Shown: positions 7,439-14,438, counted from the first letter of the stretch. The stretch is DNA of 14,810 nucleotides from JANQRV01 sp964533785 (GCA_964533785.1 CAZHNG010000162.1:1-14810); one strand, 5' to 3'. Notes: generated by a model not told the origin, from the sequence alone. A program made the numbers and translations.

Positions 7439-9100
7439 ATGCATAGAATTATCCTATTATTCGCTACCGCTTCCGTCCTATTCTTATGGTCATGCGGGTC
7501 CAATACCGCTAATACTGGCAGTTCCGATCTGGTGCAAATAGATTCTACTGCCATCGATTCCTACATTGCCACGCTCGCTTCCGATGAATTTCAGGGTCGT
7601 AAGCCTTTTACGGAGGGCGAGACTAAAACCCTGGATTTCTTAGAAACAACTTTCGAGGAGTTGGGCCTCCAACCCGGCAACGGCGATAGCTATTTCCAGG
7701 AAGTTCCCCTGGTGGAAATAACGCCTTTTCCGGAAGAGACCATGACCGTCAAAGGGAAAGCCAATTCCTATGATCTGAAATTGGGAGAAGAATTCGTCGC
7801 TTATACCCAGCGGGTGCAAGACGCCATCAAAGTAGCAGATTCTGAATTGGTGTTTTGCGGCTACGGCATCGTCGCCCCCGAATACAATTGGAATGACTAC
7901 GAAGGCATTGATATGAAAGGTAAGACCGCCGTTGTACTCGTTAACGACCCTGGATTCGGTAGCGGAGACAGTACCTTTTTCAAAGGAGACATCATGACCT
8001 ACTACGGTCGCTGGACGTACAAATACGAAGAGGCGGCACGACAAGGAGCAGAAGGAGTTTTGATCATCCACGAAACAAAAATGGCGGGGTATCCCTGGTT
8101 TGTCGTTTCCAGTTCCTGGTCGGGAGCCAAATTGGACCTGCAGACACCAAACGACAATATGGACAAGTGTGCCCTTCAGGGGTGGATCACTTTAACCACC
8201 GCCGGTAAGCTCTTCGATGCCGCCGGCCGCAAAGGAACCAATTTCCTGGAATTGGCCAAATCCAAAGATTTCAAACCATTTTCATTGGATGCCACGATGA
8301 GTCATTCCCTTACCAATACTTTTAAAAAAGATGTTTCGCAAAATGCGGTCGCGATGATCGAAGGTACCGAATACCCAGAGGAATACATCATTTATTCTGC
8401 TCATTGGGATCACTTGGGCATTGGTCAACCAGTTGCGGGAGATTCCATTTACAACGGTGCCCTGGACAATGCCAGCGGAACAGCGGCCGTACTGGCCATT
8501 GCTAAAGCTTTCAGCGAAGCACCCGAAAAACCCAAACGCTCCGTCGTCTTTTTGCTGGTCACGGCTGAGGAGCAAGGACTATTGGGCTCGGCTCATTACG
8601 CCCTTAACCCCATCTTCCCGGCCAACCAAACCGTTGCTAACCTGAATATGGACGGCATGAACCCCTACGGCGAAATGAACGACCTGACCATCACCGGCTA
8701 CGGCCAATCCGAATTGGATGATTACGCAGCGGAGGCAGCAAAAGCTCAGGGCCGTTACCTTCTTCCTGACCAAGAGCCAGAGAAGGGCTATTTCTTTCGT
8801 TCGGATCATTTCAATTTCGCCAAGATCGGCATTCCGGCTTTATTCGCTACCGGCGGATACGACCACCGGGAAAAAGGGAAGGAATACGCCAAAGAACAAC
8901 AACAGGCTTACACGACGGACCGCTACCACCGCCCGGCGGACGAGTACGATGAAACCTGGAACCTCTCAGGGGTCGTTCAGGATGCGCAATTGTATTACAG
9001 CATTGGTCAACGATTGGCGAATGAAACGACTTTCCCGCAATGGAAAGAGGGATCGGAATTTAAGGCGATCCGGGAGAAGGATATGGGGGTGAAGAATTAA
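7439..9100 (+). CDS. Secreted M28-family zinc metallopeptidase, lipoprotein, with PA domain
   Basis: A 553-residue exported aminopeptidase-like enzyme. The lipoprotein signal ends at Cys19 (LWSC), so it should be anchored in the outer membrane or periplasm. A protease-associated (PA) insert spans about residues 130-265, with ELVFCGYGIVAPEYNWNDY at its start. The catalytic domain carries a complete M28 set: H322 and D324 in AHWDH, bridging D343 in ALDNASG, catalytic E377 and metal ligand E378 in TAEEQG, D405 in NMDG, and H457 in SDHFNF. GIPALFATGG follows as in the family. All metal ligands are present, so it is predicted active, releasing amino acids or dipeptides. The start lies 43 bases after the baeRF-like gene, close enough for co-transcription. 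The substrate is unknown. Confidence 0.93.
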   Translation: MHRIILLFATASVLFLWSCGSNTANTGSSDLVQIDSTAIDSYIATLASDEFQGRKPFTEGETKTLDFLETTFEELGLQPGNGDSYFQEVPLVEITPFPEETMTVKGKANSYDLKLGEEFVAYTQRVQDAIKVADSELVFCGYGIVAPEYNWNDYEGIDMKGKTAVVLVNDPGFGSGDSTFFKGDIMTYYGRWTYKYEEAARQGAEGVLIIHETKMAGYPWFVVSSSWSGAKLDLQTPNDNMDKCALQGWITLTTAGKLFDAAGRKGTNFLELAKSKDFKPFSLDATMSHSLTNTFKKDVSQNAVAMIEGTEYPEEYIIYSAHWDHLGIGQPVAGDSIYNGALDNASGTAAVLAIAKAFSEAPEKPKRSVVFLLVTAEEQGLLGSAHYALNPIFPANQTVANLNMDGMNPYGEMNDLTITGYGQSELDDYAAEAAKAQGRYLLPDQEPEKGYFFRSDHFNFAKIGIPALFATGGYDHREKGKEYAKEQQQAYTTDRYHRPADEYDETWNLSGVVQDAQLYYSIGQRLANETTFPQWKEGSEFKAIREKDMGVKN

Positions 9101-9188
9101 TGGAACGCGAATGAAACGGATTGAGCAGCTTAACACAGATAAGTGTATCTTCTGAGGAAAGCTTTTGAACGATTCCATTAGACTTTGT

Positions 9189-9398
9189 TTATTGTTTCGA
9201 TGCTTCCTCTACGAGAGATTGATATTCTTGGGGAATAGGAAACTCCAATTGATGGCAGATCTTGACGACTTCAATTGGTGTAATCAGTTTTTGGGGTAAG
9301 TTGATTTTAGCATTTTTCATATAACGGTATAATGTAGAACGACTAATTCCCAAATGATGGGCTAATTCTTTTCTACTGATCGGAAGCATTTTTTTCAT
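9189..9398 (-). CDS. Small helix-turn-helix DNA-binding protein
   Basis: A 69-residue protein that is mostly a helix-turn-helix: SRKELAHHLGISRSTLYRYMKNA (residues 8-30). The turn is at LGIS and the second helix SRSTLYRYMKN would be the recognition helix. The remainder (ITPIEVVKICHQLEFPIP) has the shape of a small winged or dimerising tail seen in short Bacteroidota HTH proteins. It is convergent with the M28 gene, 88 bases away. The start MKKML is chosen at 9398; M4 (9389) is an alternative. It could be a stand-alone regulator or a relic of a mobile element. The target is unknown, although a heptamer array and a 20-base palindrome lie just upstream. Confidence 0.75.
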   Translation of the reverse strand: MKKMLPISRKELAHHLGISRSTLYRYMKNAKINLPQKLITPIEVVKICHQLEFPIPQEYQSLVEEASKQ

Positions 9399-9441
9399 TG
9401 TGTGGGCTTAAGGATATTTTGTAAGAAAGAAAGCAGATTTA

Positions 9442-9462
9442 AGATGCCAGACGCCAGACTGC
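9442..9462. repeat. 7-base tandem repeat, three units
   Basis: Units AGATGCC, AGACGCC and AGACTGC lie 44 bases upstream of the helix-turn-helix gene start. They are the complementary form of the CATCTGG and CGTCTGG units at 2133-2146. Confidence 0.5.
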
Positions 9463-9479
9463 ATGAGTTTGAGGATTAG

Positions 9480-9499
9480 TCCTGACGGTACCGTCAGGA
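9480..9499. repeat. 20-base perfect palindrome
   Basis: TCCTGACGGT is followed directly by its reverse complement ACCGTCAGGA, with GGTACC at the centre. It lies about 80 bases upstream of the small HTH gene. A perfect 20-base palindrome is not expected by chance in a window this size. It may be a REP-like element or a binding site for a dimeric protein. Confidence 0.7.
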
Positions 9500-10030
9500 G
9501 AGTGTGAACACAACATAAACTAATTCTGCTCGACCACTTACTACCATGAAAATAAAAGAATAATTGTGTAGTAGTATATCAGTTTTCCATCATTGCCCAA
9601 GATTTCCCAAAATCATAAATTCAAAATAATGTAACCAGCCAATCATCTGATGCAAAGATATCAAATAACAGTGTGCCATACCTGGTCAATAAGTATCACC
9701 TTGTGTCCTCTTGATTTAAGGTGGGGACGGAGGGGTAAGGGAGCAAGGGATGGTTCACTATGCCGTTGCGCCTTTGTTGCTGTCCTAAACTTTGCGATCA
9801 AGGATAAAAGCCAATGTATTCCTCTTCAAATTAGCTATTCTCGGCCTTTGATTTAAGTTTGAACAAACGGTGTGAATGATTGCCACCAAAGCACTAACCT
9901 ATCGTCGCGGGCGGGCAGGAATACAAAATCTGCACAAAATTTTTAGTGGGTTTTGGTGTCTTTGTGATTTTGTGGCAAAAAAATATTCCAAAGCGAGAAT
10001 TGCTGTCTTCAAATCCGGAAACCCCCAAAA
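9500..10030. other. Gene-free stretch between the HTH gene and the adaptor gene
   Basis: About 530 bases with no credible gene on either strand. Short open frames here (for example 9650-9856) have no recognisable domain, start context or neighbour logic. The only recognisable element is a CTTTGTG/TTGTGGC fragment at 9955-9976, related to one arm of the inverted repeat at 2036-2094. No clear hairpin-plus-T-run terminator for the adaptor gene is visible. The stretch could be degraded former coding sequence. Confidence 0.5.
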
Positions 10031-11113
10031 CTATTCCACTTCATCCAGGGTGACTTCGGCATCGTGTGCCAGGTTCAGATTACCCTCGTGGATCACCAGG
10101 TCGCCGGCTTCCAGGCCTTCGCCAATGGCTAGCTGTTCATTGTTTTCGTAAGCCACTTCTACGTAATGCCATTTGGCCAGGCTTTCATCCGGATCATAAA
10201 CAAAAACGACTTGACGACCGGATCTAAGTACCAGCGCAGATTTAGGGATGACAATTTGGTTGGGAATGCGCTTTTCCAGGTATACCTTTACTTTCAGGCC
10301 CTCCAAAGGTTGAAATGATTTGGGAAACCGCAGATCGGCTTTGATCTTGACCAATCCGTTTTCGCTGACGATGGGATCGATGTTGGCTACTGATGCGGAC
10401 AATTCCAGGTCGGGCCGGGCATTGGGGAACACTTTAACTACTTGTCCCTTGCGGACTTGCAGGGCATCGGTTTCCAAAACCTGGAAGACAACCTGGAAAC
10501 TTTGCGGATCGATCAGGCGGCAGATCTTCTCTCCGGCATTGATCTGCTGGTGCCGGCGGGCTTCCAACTCCGCCACGATCCCCGAAAAAGGCGCGAGAAG
10601 CCGGGCCTGGGCCAGTTCGTGCTCTCCCCGTCTGATGTTTTGTTTAGCCCGTTCAAAACCACTTTCGATGATGATCAATTTTAATTTTTGGGGATTGACG
10701 GAAGTGTCAACTCCTGCCTGGCCGCCGTTAGCGATTAACAGGTCATTTTTCTTCAACAGCGCATCTTCGTAGGCGAACTGGTAGTCATCCAGCTGAAACC
10801 GCAAGGCCGTATCGTCAATTTTAGCCATTAAATCCCCTTCTTTAATAAGTTGCCCTTCACTTAAGGGGAGTTCCTGCAGGAGTCCGCTCACGGGCATGCT
10901 TATTTCTGCCTGGCGCGCGGCACTCAGGTGGCCGGTAGTAATGGTACGTAATGAAAAAGGTACTCGTTCGGCAGGAACTGCCCGAATAGTAATCGGTTCG
11001 CTCGTATTTGATGAGCGGTTATTGTTTTCGGGTTGGTATGTTTCCGTACCATCCCTTTGTTTTTCACAGTTATAGAGCATAAACAGGCAAAAAAACAGGC
11101 ATGCGTATCTCAT
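10031..11113 (-). CDS. RND/HlyD-type periplasmic adaptor lipoprotein
   Basis: A 360-residue membrane-fusion (adaptor) protein of a tripartite efflux pump. Lipoprotein signal: MRYACLFFCLFMLYNC with Cys16 as the acylated residue. A Ser/Asn-rich linker (20-40) leads to lipoyl half 1 (ISMPVSGLLQELPLSEGQLIKEGDLMAKID, 71-100), a helical hairpin (about 102-170), lipoyl half 2 (ARLLAPFSGIVAELEARRHQQINAGEKICRLID, 170-202), a beta-barrel (about 205-280) and a membrane-proximal domain (about 283-360). Such adaptors bridge an RND pump and a TolC-like channel. Neither partner lies within the window: about 630 bases beyond its stop are gene-free, and the upstream side is divergent. It either works with a pump encoded elsewhere or is a relic of a lost operon. 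All domains look intact. Confidence 0.9.
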   Translation of the reverse strand: MRYACLFFCLFMLYNCEKQRDGTETYQPENNNRSSNTSEPITIRAVPAERVPFSLRTITTGHLSAARQAEISMPVSGLLQELPLSEGQLIKEGDLMAKIDDTALRFQLDDYQFAYEDALLKKNDLLIANGGQAGVDTSVNPQKLKLIIIESGFERAKQNIRRGEHELAQARLLAPFSGIVAELEARRHQQINAGEKICRLIDPQSFQVVFQVLETDALQVRKGQVVKVFPNARPDLELSASVANIDPIVSENGLVKIKADLRFPKSFQPLEGLKVKVYLEKRIPNQIVIPKSALVLRSGRQVVFVYDPDESLAKWHYVEVAYENNEQLAIGEGLEAGDLVIHEGNLNLAHDAEVTLDEVE

Positions 11114-11214
11114 GGTAAAAGTTTAAAAGAAAACGAATTTGCTTTTTTTCCTTTTGTCAAAATACGGAAGAAAATGGCATATACAGAAAAATCTCGAATC
11201 ATAATGCGATCGCT

Positions 11215-11244
11215 GAAACACTTTGAAACACTTTGAAACAGTTT
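11215..11244. promoter_or_regulatory. Three 10-base direct repeats (GAAACACTTT)
   Basis: GAAACACTTT occurs twice and GAAACAGTTT once, head to tail with no gap. The 10-base spacing is about one helical turn, so identical faces would line up on the DNA. The array sits 17 bases before a TAAATTTG element, in the gap between the divergent adaptor and mini-protein genes, where an activator or repressor site would be expected. The binding protein is unknown. Confidence 0.5.
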
Positions 11245-11269
11245 GGTAAGGGAATACGCCTTAAATTTG
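11242..11269 (+). promoter_or_regulatory. Candidate Bacteroidota sigma promoter (TTTG ... TAAATTTG)
   Basis: TAAATTTG (11262-11269) matches the Bacteroidota -7 consensus TAnnTTTG exactly. TTTG at 11242-11245 could be the -33 element, but the 16-base gap is shorter than the usual 19 or so. Transcription would begin near 11275 and give a leader of roughly 70 bases before the ATG at 11348. It is the only exact TAnnTTTG I noticed close upstream of a gene in the window. Confidence 0.4.
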
Positions 11270-11347
11270 TAGTGAACATTTGGCCAATTGTTTCAGGGAT
11301 TGCCGAAAACCTGGGAGAGAGTAGGTGATGGTATAAAATTGTTTAAA

Positions 11348-11527
11348 ATGAAAAAATTTATCGTAGGTTCAGCTTTCGCTTTATTTTTTAGTTTCATTGC
11401 ATTGAACACGATCAATGCCACCAATTGCAGGTGCGGCTCTTTTAATTGTCATTATGACGAAGATAATGAAGATTGCGCTACTTTCTATTTCCATGAAATA
11501 TGCTCAGTTGTCTGCCCTGAACAATAG
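11348..11527 (+). CDS. Small secreted six-cysteine protein
   Basis: A 59-residue protein with a clear signal peptide (MKKFIVGSAFALFFSFIALNTINA, cleavage after A24) and a 35-residue mature part containing six cysteines at residues 27, 29, 34, 43, 52 and 56. It is acidic in the middle (DEDNED). An even number of cysteines in so short a chain suggests a disulfide-stabilised extracellular or periplasmic peptide. An in-frame ATG at 11288 would add 20 polar residues before the signal peptide, so 11348 is preferred. The closest concept I know is the NVEALA class of short Bacteroidota exported peptides, often next to propeller lipoproteins, but this protein lacks the NVEALA sequence. I do not recognise the family. 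A DUF4221 lipoprotein follows 193 bases downstream. Confidence 0.7.
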   Translation: MKKFIVGSAFALFFSFIALNTINATNCRCGSFNCHYDEDNEDCATFYFHEICSVVCPEQ

Positions 11528-11574
11528 AATTCGGTGTACCGTATTTGAAAAGAAACGAGTAACATCATAAATTT

Positions 11575-11590
11575 AAAATGGTACCATTTT
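11575..11590. terminator. 16-base palindrome followed by T-rich sequence
   Basis: AAAATG-GTAC-CATTTT is a perfect palindrome followed by TTCCTTT, 47 bases after the mini-protein stop. As RNA it gives a 6-base AT-rich stem, so it would be a weak terminator. A dimeric operator for the DUF4221 gene is the alternative. Like the palindrome at 9480-9499, it is centred on GGTACC. Confidence 0.3.
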
Positions 11591-11720
11591 TCCTTTAGCA
11601 AGGCTTCAAAAAGTTCCTAACTCTTGGAATTCTTTGTAATGAAAAAAGTTGATGAAGTAATGCCCATGCGAGGCAAACAGTAGCTGAGTTGTTATTTTTT
11701 AATCTCGTTAATGAATTATA

Positions 11721-12875
11721 ATGAATGAGAAAAACTCCTTTATTTCGTTTTTCGTTCTTTTAATTCTTGCCGTTCTTTTATTTGTTGGATGTTTACCCGG
11801 AGAGAAGCAAGACAAAAACATCAAGCTTGAGAAAACTGGAGAGTTTCATTTGCCCTTACCTAAAAATTTCCCACCTAAAAGTCTTGCGCAAAAGCACTTT
11901 TCTGATGGTCAACAAGAATATCTCTTTTGGCAAAGCAAGACAAAAGATGGGCTATTGTTGTACAACATCACCAAAGAAAGAGTAGAAAAAGAAATTCATT
12001 TCCTAGATGAAGGGCCGGGTTCCATCCCGAATGCTGCCTTGGGCTTTAGTGTTCTGAGTTTCGACTCCATATACATATGCGGTTATGTGCCGGGTAAACT
12101 CTTTCGGATCGATACTTCCGGCATCCTACAAGACTACCTTGTTTTTGCCGACACCTCCAGTGAAAATAGGAATATAAATGACTTATCCATCCTTAATGCT
12201 AAGGTGCAATCCGACCTATACAAGATGAATGATAAAATAGTCGTACCACTAAGATTTCCTTATTTTCCAGAATTTCCAGGTGAAACAATGATAAAGCAAA
12301 TTCCCTTATTCAGTATATATTCTTCCGCTCGTTTTATAGCCGAAAATTCAACAATTTCGATTCCAGTTGCCATTTACCAAAATGGAGATCCATTACCCAG
12401 GGCAATGACGAATACTTGTGCCAATGGTCAAGTCTATTTTGCTTTTCAATGCGACCCAAATGTTTTTACCACCAAAGACTTTGCAAATTATCAAATTTAT
12501 CCCCTACCCTCTGTTTACGCTGAAGCTTTTACACCCCTTAATACTGGTGAACACCCACATGTTAGAACTGCTAAATCCTTCTTTTACAGTCGTTTGTTAT
12601 GGGACCAATACAATAGGATATTCTACCGTTTTGTAAAATTACCGGTATATGATTCCTTAACTGATTATGAAACTGAAAATTCCTATCCCTCCAGGTTTTC
12701 CATCATCGTTGCCGATGAAAACATGAATAAACTGGGGGAAGTACTTTTTCAAAACGAAAATTATTCCATGACCAATTGTTTCGTCAGTAGTCGGGGGCTA
12801 TGTATGTTACGCACCCCTTTTCATGAAGGTTATTCGGAAGATCATCTGACTTTTGATGTTTATAAATTTGAATGA
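11721..12875 (+). CDS. DUF4221-family lipoprotein
   Basis: A 384-residue exported lipoprotein with the signal ending at Cys24 (FVGC). The segments YLFWQSKTKDGLLLYNI (67-83), FLDEGPGSIPNAALGFSVLSFDSIYICGY (94-122) and LFRIDTSG (127-134) match the pattern of the DUF4221 family, which is thought to fold as a beta-propeller displayed on Bacteroidota cell surfaces. Function is not established. The gene and the mini-protein before it look more AT-rich than the peptidase and mla genes, which hints at later acquisition. It is preceded by AATTATAATG with no Shine-Dalgarno sequence. Pairing with the six-cysteine protein is suggested by order and strand; the 193-base gap with a palindrome means they may be separately transcribed. 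Confidence 0.8.
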   Translation: MNEKNSFISFFVLLILAVLLFVGCLPGEKQDKNIKLEKTGEFHLPLPKNFPPKSLAQKHFSDGQQEYLFWQSKTKDGLLLYNITKERVEKEIHFLDEGPGSIPNAALGFSVLSFDSIYICGYVPGKLFRIDTSGILQDYLVFADTSSENRNINDLSILNAKVQSDLYKMNDKIVVPLRFPYFPEFPGETMIKQIPLFSIYSSARFIAENSTISIPVAIYQNGDPLPRAMTNTCANGQVYFAFQCDPNVFTTKDFANYQIYPLPSVYAEAFTPLNTGEHPHVRTAKSFFYSRLLWDQYNRIFYRFVKLPVYDSLTDYETENSYPSRFSIIVADENMNKLGEVLFQNENYSMTNCFVSSRGLCMLRTPFHEGYSEDHLTFDVYKFE

Positions 12876-13105
12876 ATGATTATAAAGTGGATCTTTTGTG
12901 TTTTTTATTCCTGTCTGCCCGTGTGAAGGTCACAGCCTAGTGCCTCGGGAACTAAATTCTTCACAGTTAATTTGGCTTATTTTGACGGTATGCTGCGTTG
13001 CTCGTCATTCATATAGTCCCGCTATACTCACTTCTCGCGCCTTGCCTACCTCCAAAACCTGCCTACCTGCGGTTAGCTACCGCATATACATAAGTCGAAA
13101 ATAGG
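12876..13105. repeat. Intergenic repeat cluster after the DUF4221 gene
   Basis: There is no credible gene here. Items in order: TGTGA-AGG-TCACA (12922-12934); a 14-base CCTAGTGCCTCGGG (12936-12949) that recurs in reverse complement inside the hairpin at 14612-14636; TATAG-TCCCG-CTATA (13012-13026) within a GCGTTGCTCGTCATTCATATAG stretch of a kind I recognise from intergenic repeats in several phyla; and TGCGGT-TAGCT-ACCGCA (13068-13084). The plus-strand open frame 12898-13104 reads straight through these repeats and is rejected as a gene. Confidence 0.55.
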
Positions 13106-13319
13106 TCAAAATTTGGAAAAGTTTTTTGAGATCATTAAGATAGATGAGTAAAAAAAAGTATGTGTCATTTTGGAGATGAGCGTTTGGAACCTGCCTTCCA
13201 GGTTCTTGGGCAGGTAGAAGAAGTTGCTGAGTACCAAAGCCCATATGACTAATAAGAAGTGTGTCGTTTCGGGTTTTGGAATCATAGTTTAGATTAAATG
13301 TGCCGATTGACGTACCTGC
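13106..13319 (-). pseudogene. Remnant of a paralogous CarboxypepD_reg-like domain
   Basis: In a different frame from the neighbouring gene and starting within its last codons, the minus strand reads AGTSIGTFNLNYDSKTRND and then TLLISHMGFGTQQLLLPAQ (about 13205-13319). This aligns with residues 53-90 of the neighbouring 331-residue protein (ITNEIGAFKLHFPDSGHPD, then TLIVTHMGFETVSVVL), sharing IG-F-L, DS, DTL, HMGF and T in register. No start codon or signal peptide precedes it; the frame opens after a TGA at 13320-13322 and closes at 13106. The nucleotide stretch around CATATGGG is also similar in both copies. It is best read as the broken N-terminal domain of a second, tandem paralogue. Confidence 0.6.
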
Positions 13320-14284
13320 TCATGTTGTTGTTGTGGGCCGACAGCATAATTGGTAGTATCTAATCCCAAATCGTTAACGCCCATGGTCAGATAAAGGTCC
13401 AGCCGGTTAATACCGTAATCCTGACTATTGATAAATATATCACCCTCATAATTCGGATATCTGAACTTCAATTGATAAACCTTTTGACCATCATATGAGG
13501 TGATGCCGGCTACCCAAACGGACGCACTTGGGAAATGAAAAATGCCCTCCAGCCAGTAGCCACTGATCGTGTAAGCTTTATTTTCAATGGCATTGTGCAA
13601 TTGGATGCGGACTGGATCCTGTAGTAGGATTTCATATAAACGATTTCGCCCCTTACCAAAAAGGCGCTTCCAGACCCTTTGAGCAAGCGTATACTGGGCC
13701 ATATCGGTGCTTTTCCTGAATTGGTTTAGCCTGATACGCATTCGGTCAGGGGATACCTGGATACCTCGATCCTGGATATCGACCATCCCTTCCAGGAGGC
13801 TTGTGAAACGATAGTCGTCGAGGTTTTGCGTTTTTTCCCGATAAAATCCATTCATTTGATAGAGTTTTGTCGGGTAATTGGCTTTGAGTCTTGCAAGGGC
13901 TTCCTTTAAAATTATCCTGGCGGAATCCGGACTAGGTCTGACAACAATTTCTGAAATCTGATAGATATCGGGTTTCAAATAAATATTGATGGGCGCTTCG
14001 AAAGTCCTGTCATCCAATACCACCGAAACGGTCTCGAAACCCATATGAGTAACTATGAGGGTATCCGGGTGGCCAGAATCAGGAAAATGGAGTTTAAAAG
14101 CCCCAATTTCATTTGTTATGACGCCGCTCCCGCCGAATCGCAAACCAACGTGTGCATAGGCGACCGGAGTGTTATCGGATAGATGGTAAACGAAGCCCTC
14201 AATGACTTGTGAGGGCTGGGCCCGGAGCCAAACCAGGGTCTGAAAAAGTCCTAAAATGATCGTAATAAAGAATCTTTTACGCAT
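13289..14284 (-). CDS. CarboxypepD_reg-like domain protein, probably C-terminally truncated
   Basis: An exported protein with a signal peptide (MRKRFFITIILGLFQTLVWLRA, cleavage near residue 22) and a carboxypeptidase regulatory-like beta-sandwich at about 27-105 (IEGFVYHLSDNTPVAYAHV, then TNEIGAFKLHF, DTLIVTHMGFETV, IYLKP). A linker PDIYQISEIVVRPSPDSA and a conserved Bacteroidota region follow (about 122-300: ILKEALARLKANYPTKLYQMNGFYRE, then KFRYPNYEGDIFINSQDYGINRLDLYL). Family members normally continue beyond this point. Here the protein ends at 331 with low-complexity QQQHEQVRQSAHLI, and a remnant of another copy of the N-terminal domain starts in a different frame at the same place. It was probably cut by recombination between tandem copies. 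Function is unknown; such proteins are cell-envelope associated. Confidence 0.8.
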   Translation of the reverse strand: MRKRFFITIILGLFQTLVWLRAQPSQVIEGFVYHLSDNTPVAYAHVGLRFGGSGVITNEIGAFKLHFPDSGHPDTLIVTHMGFETVSVVLDDRTFEAPINIYLKPDIYQISEIVVRPSPDSARIILKEALARLKANYPTKLYQMNGFYREKTQNLDDYRFTSLLEGMVDIQDRGIQVSPDRMRIRLNQFRKSTDMAQYTLAQRVWKRLFGKGRNRLYEILLQDPVRIQLHNAIENKAYTISGYWLEGIFHFPSASVWVAGITSYDGQKVYQLKFRYPNYEGDIFINSQDYGINRLDLYLTMGVNDLGLDTTNYAVGPQQQHEQVRQSAHLI

Positions 14285-14319
14285 ATCAGTAAATTAATCA
14301 TTATAGAACGGCCCTCAGT

Positions 14320-14438
14320 GGGTGGATATTCCATCGGAAGATACCGTTGCCCGTCTGAGGTCGGTCGCGAAAAAGTTTTAACACCAGGCGTGATGGCCTG
14401 CGGCAACATTCATCTAGAAGTCCCAGGTGCATCCACCC
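14320..14438. other. Possible structured segment closed by GGGTGGAT / ATCCACCC
   Basis: An 8-base perfect pairing (14320-14327 with 14431-14438) encloses GTTGCC/GGCAAC (14346-14351 with 14402-14407), which encloses CAGGC/GCCTG (14385-14389 with 14396-14400). The nesting is consistent with a folded RNA or an inverted-repeat element, lying upstream of the minus-strand gene. The pairings are short enough to arise by chance, and I recognise no known RNA class. Confidence 0.2.

Noticed and set aside
9098..9180. TAATGGAA / TTCCATTA inverted repeat between the convergent M28 and HTH genes
   Set aside because: The arms are only 8 bases with a 67-base loop and no T run. The pairing could be chance, so no terminator is called.
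9650..9856. Plus-strand 68-codon open frame in the gene-free stretch
   Set aside because: No recognisable domain, signal or start context, and mixed composition. It may be decayed sequence, but a gene cannot be supported.
11639..11684. 14-codon frame starting MKKVDEVMPMRGKQ
   Set aside because: Too short, with no homology or start evidence. It lies in the leader before the DUF4221 gene.
12922..12934. CRP-like site TGTGA-N3-TCACA
   Set aside because: CRP half-sites need a 6-base spacer; here it is 3, and no promoter or gene follows.
12898..13104. Plus-strand 68-codon open frame
   Set aside because: It reads through intergenic repeat motifs (CCTAGTGCCTCGGG, TATAG...CTATA), so it is not a plausible protein.
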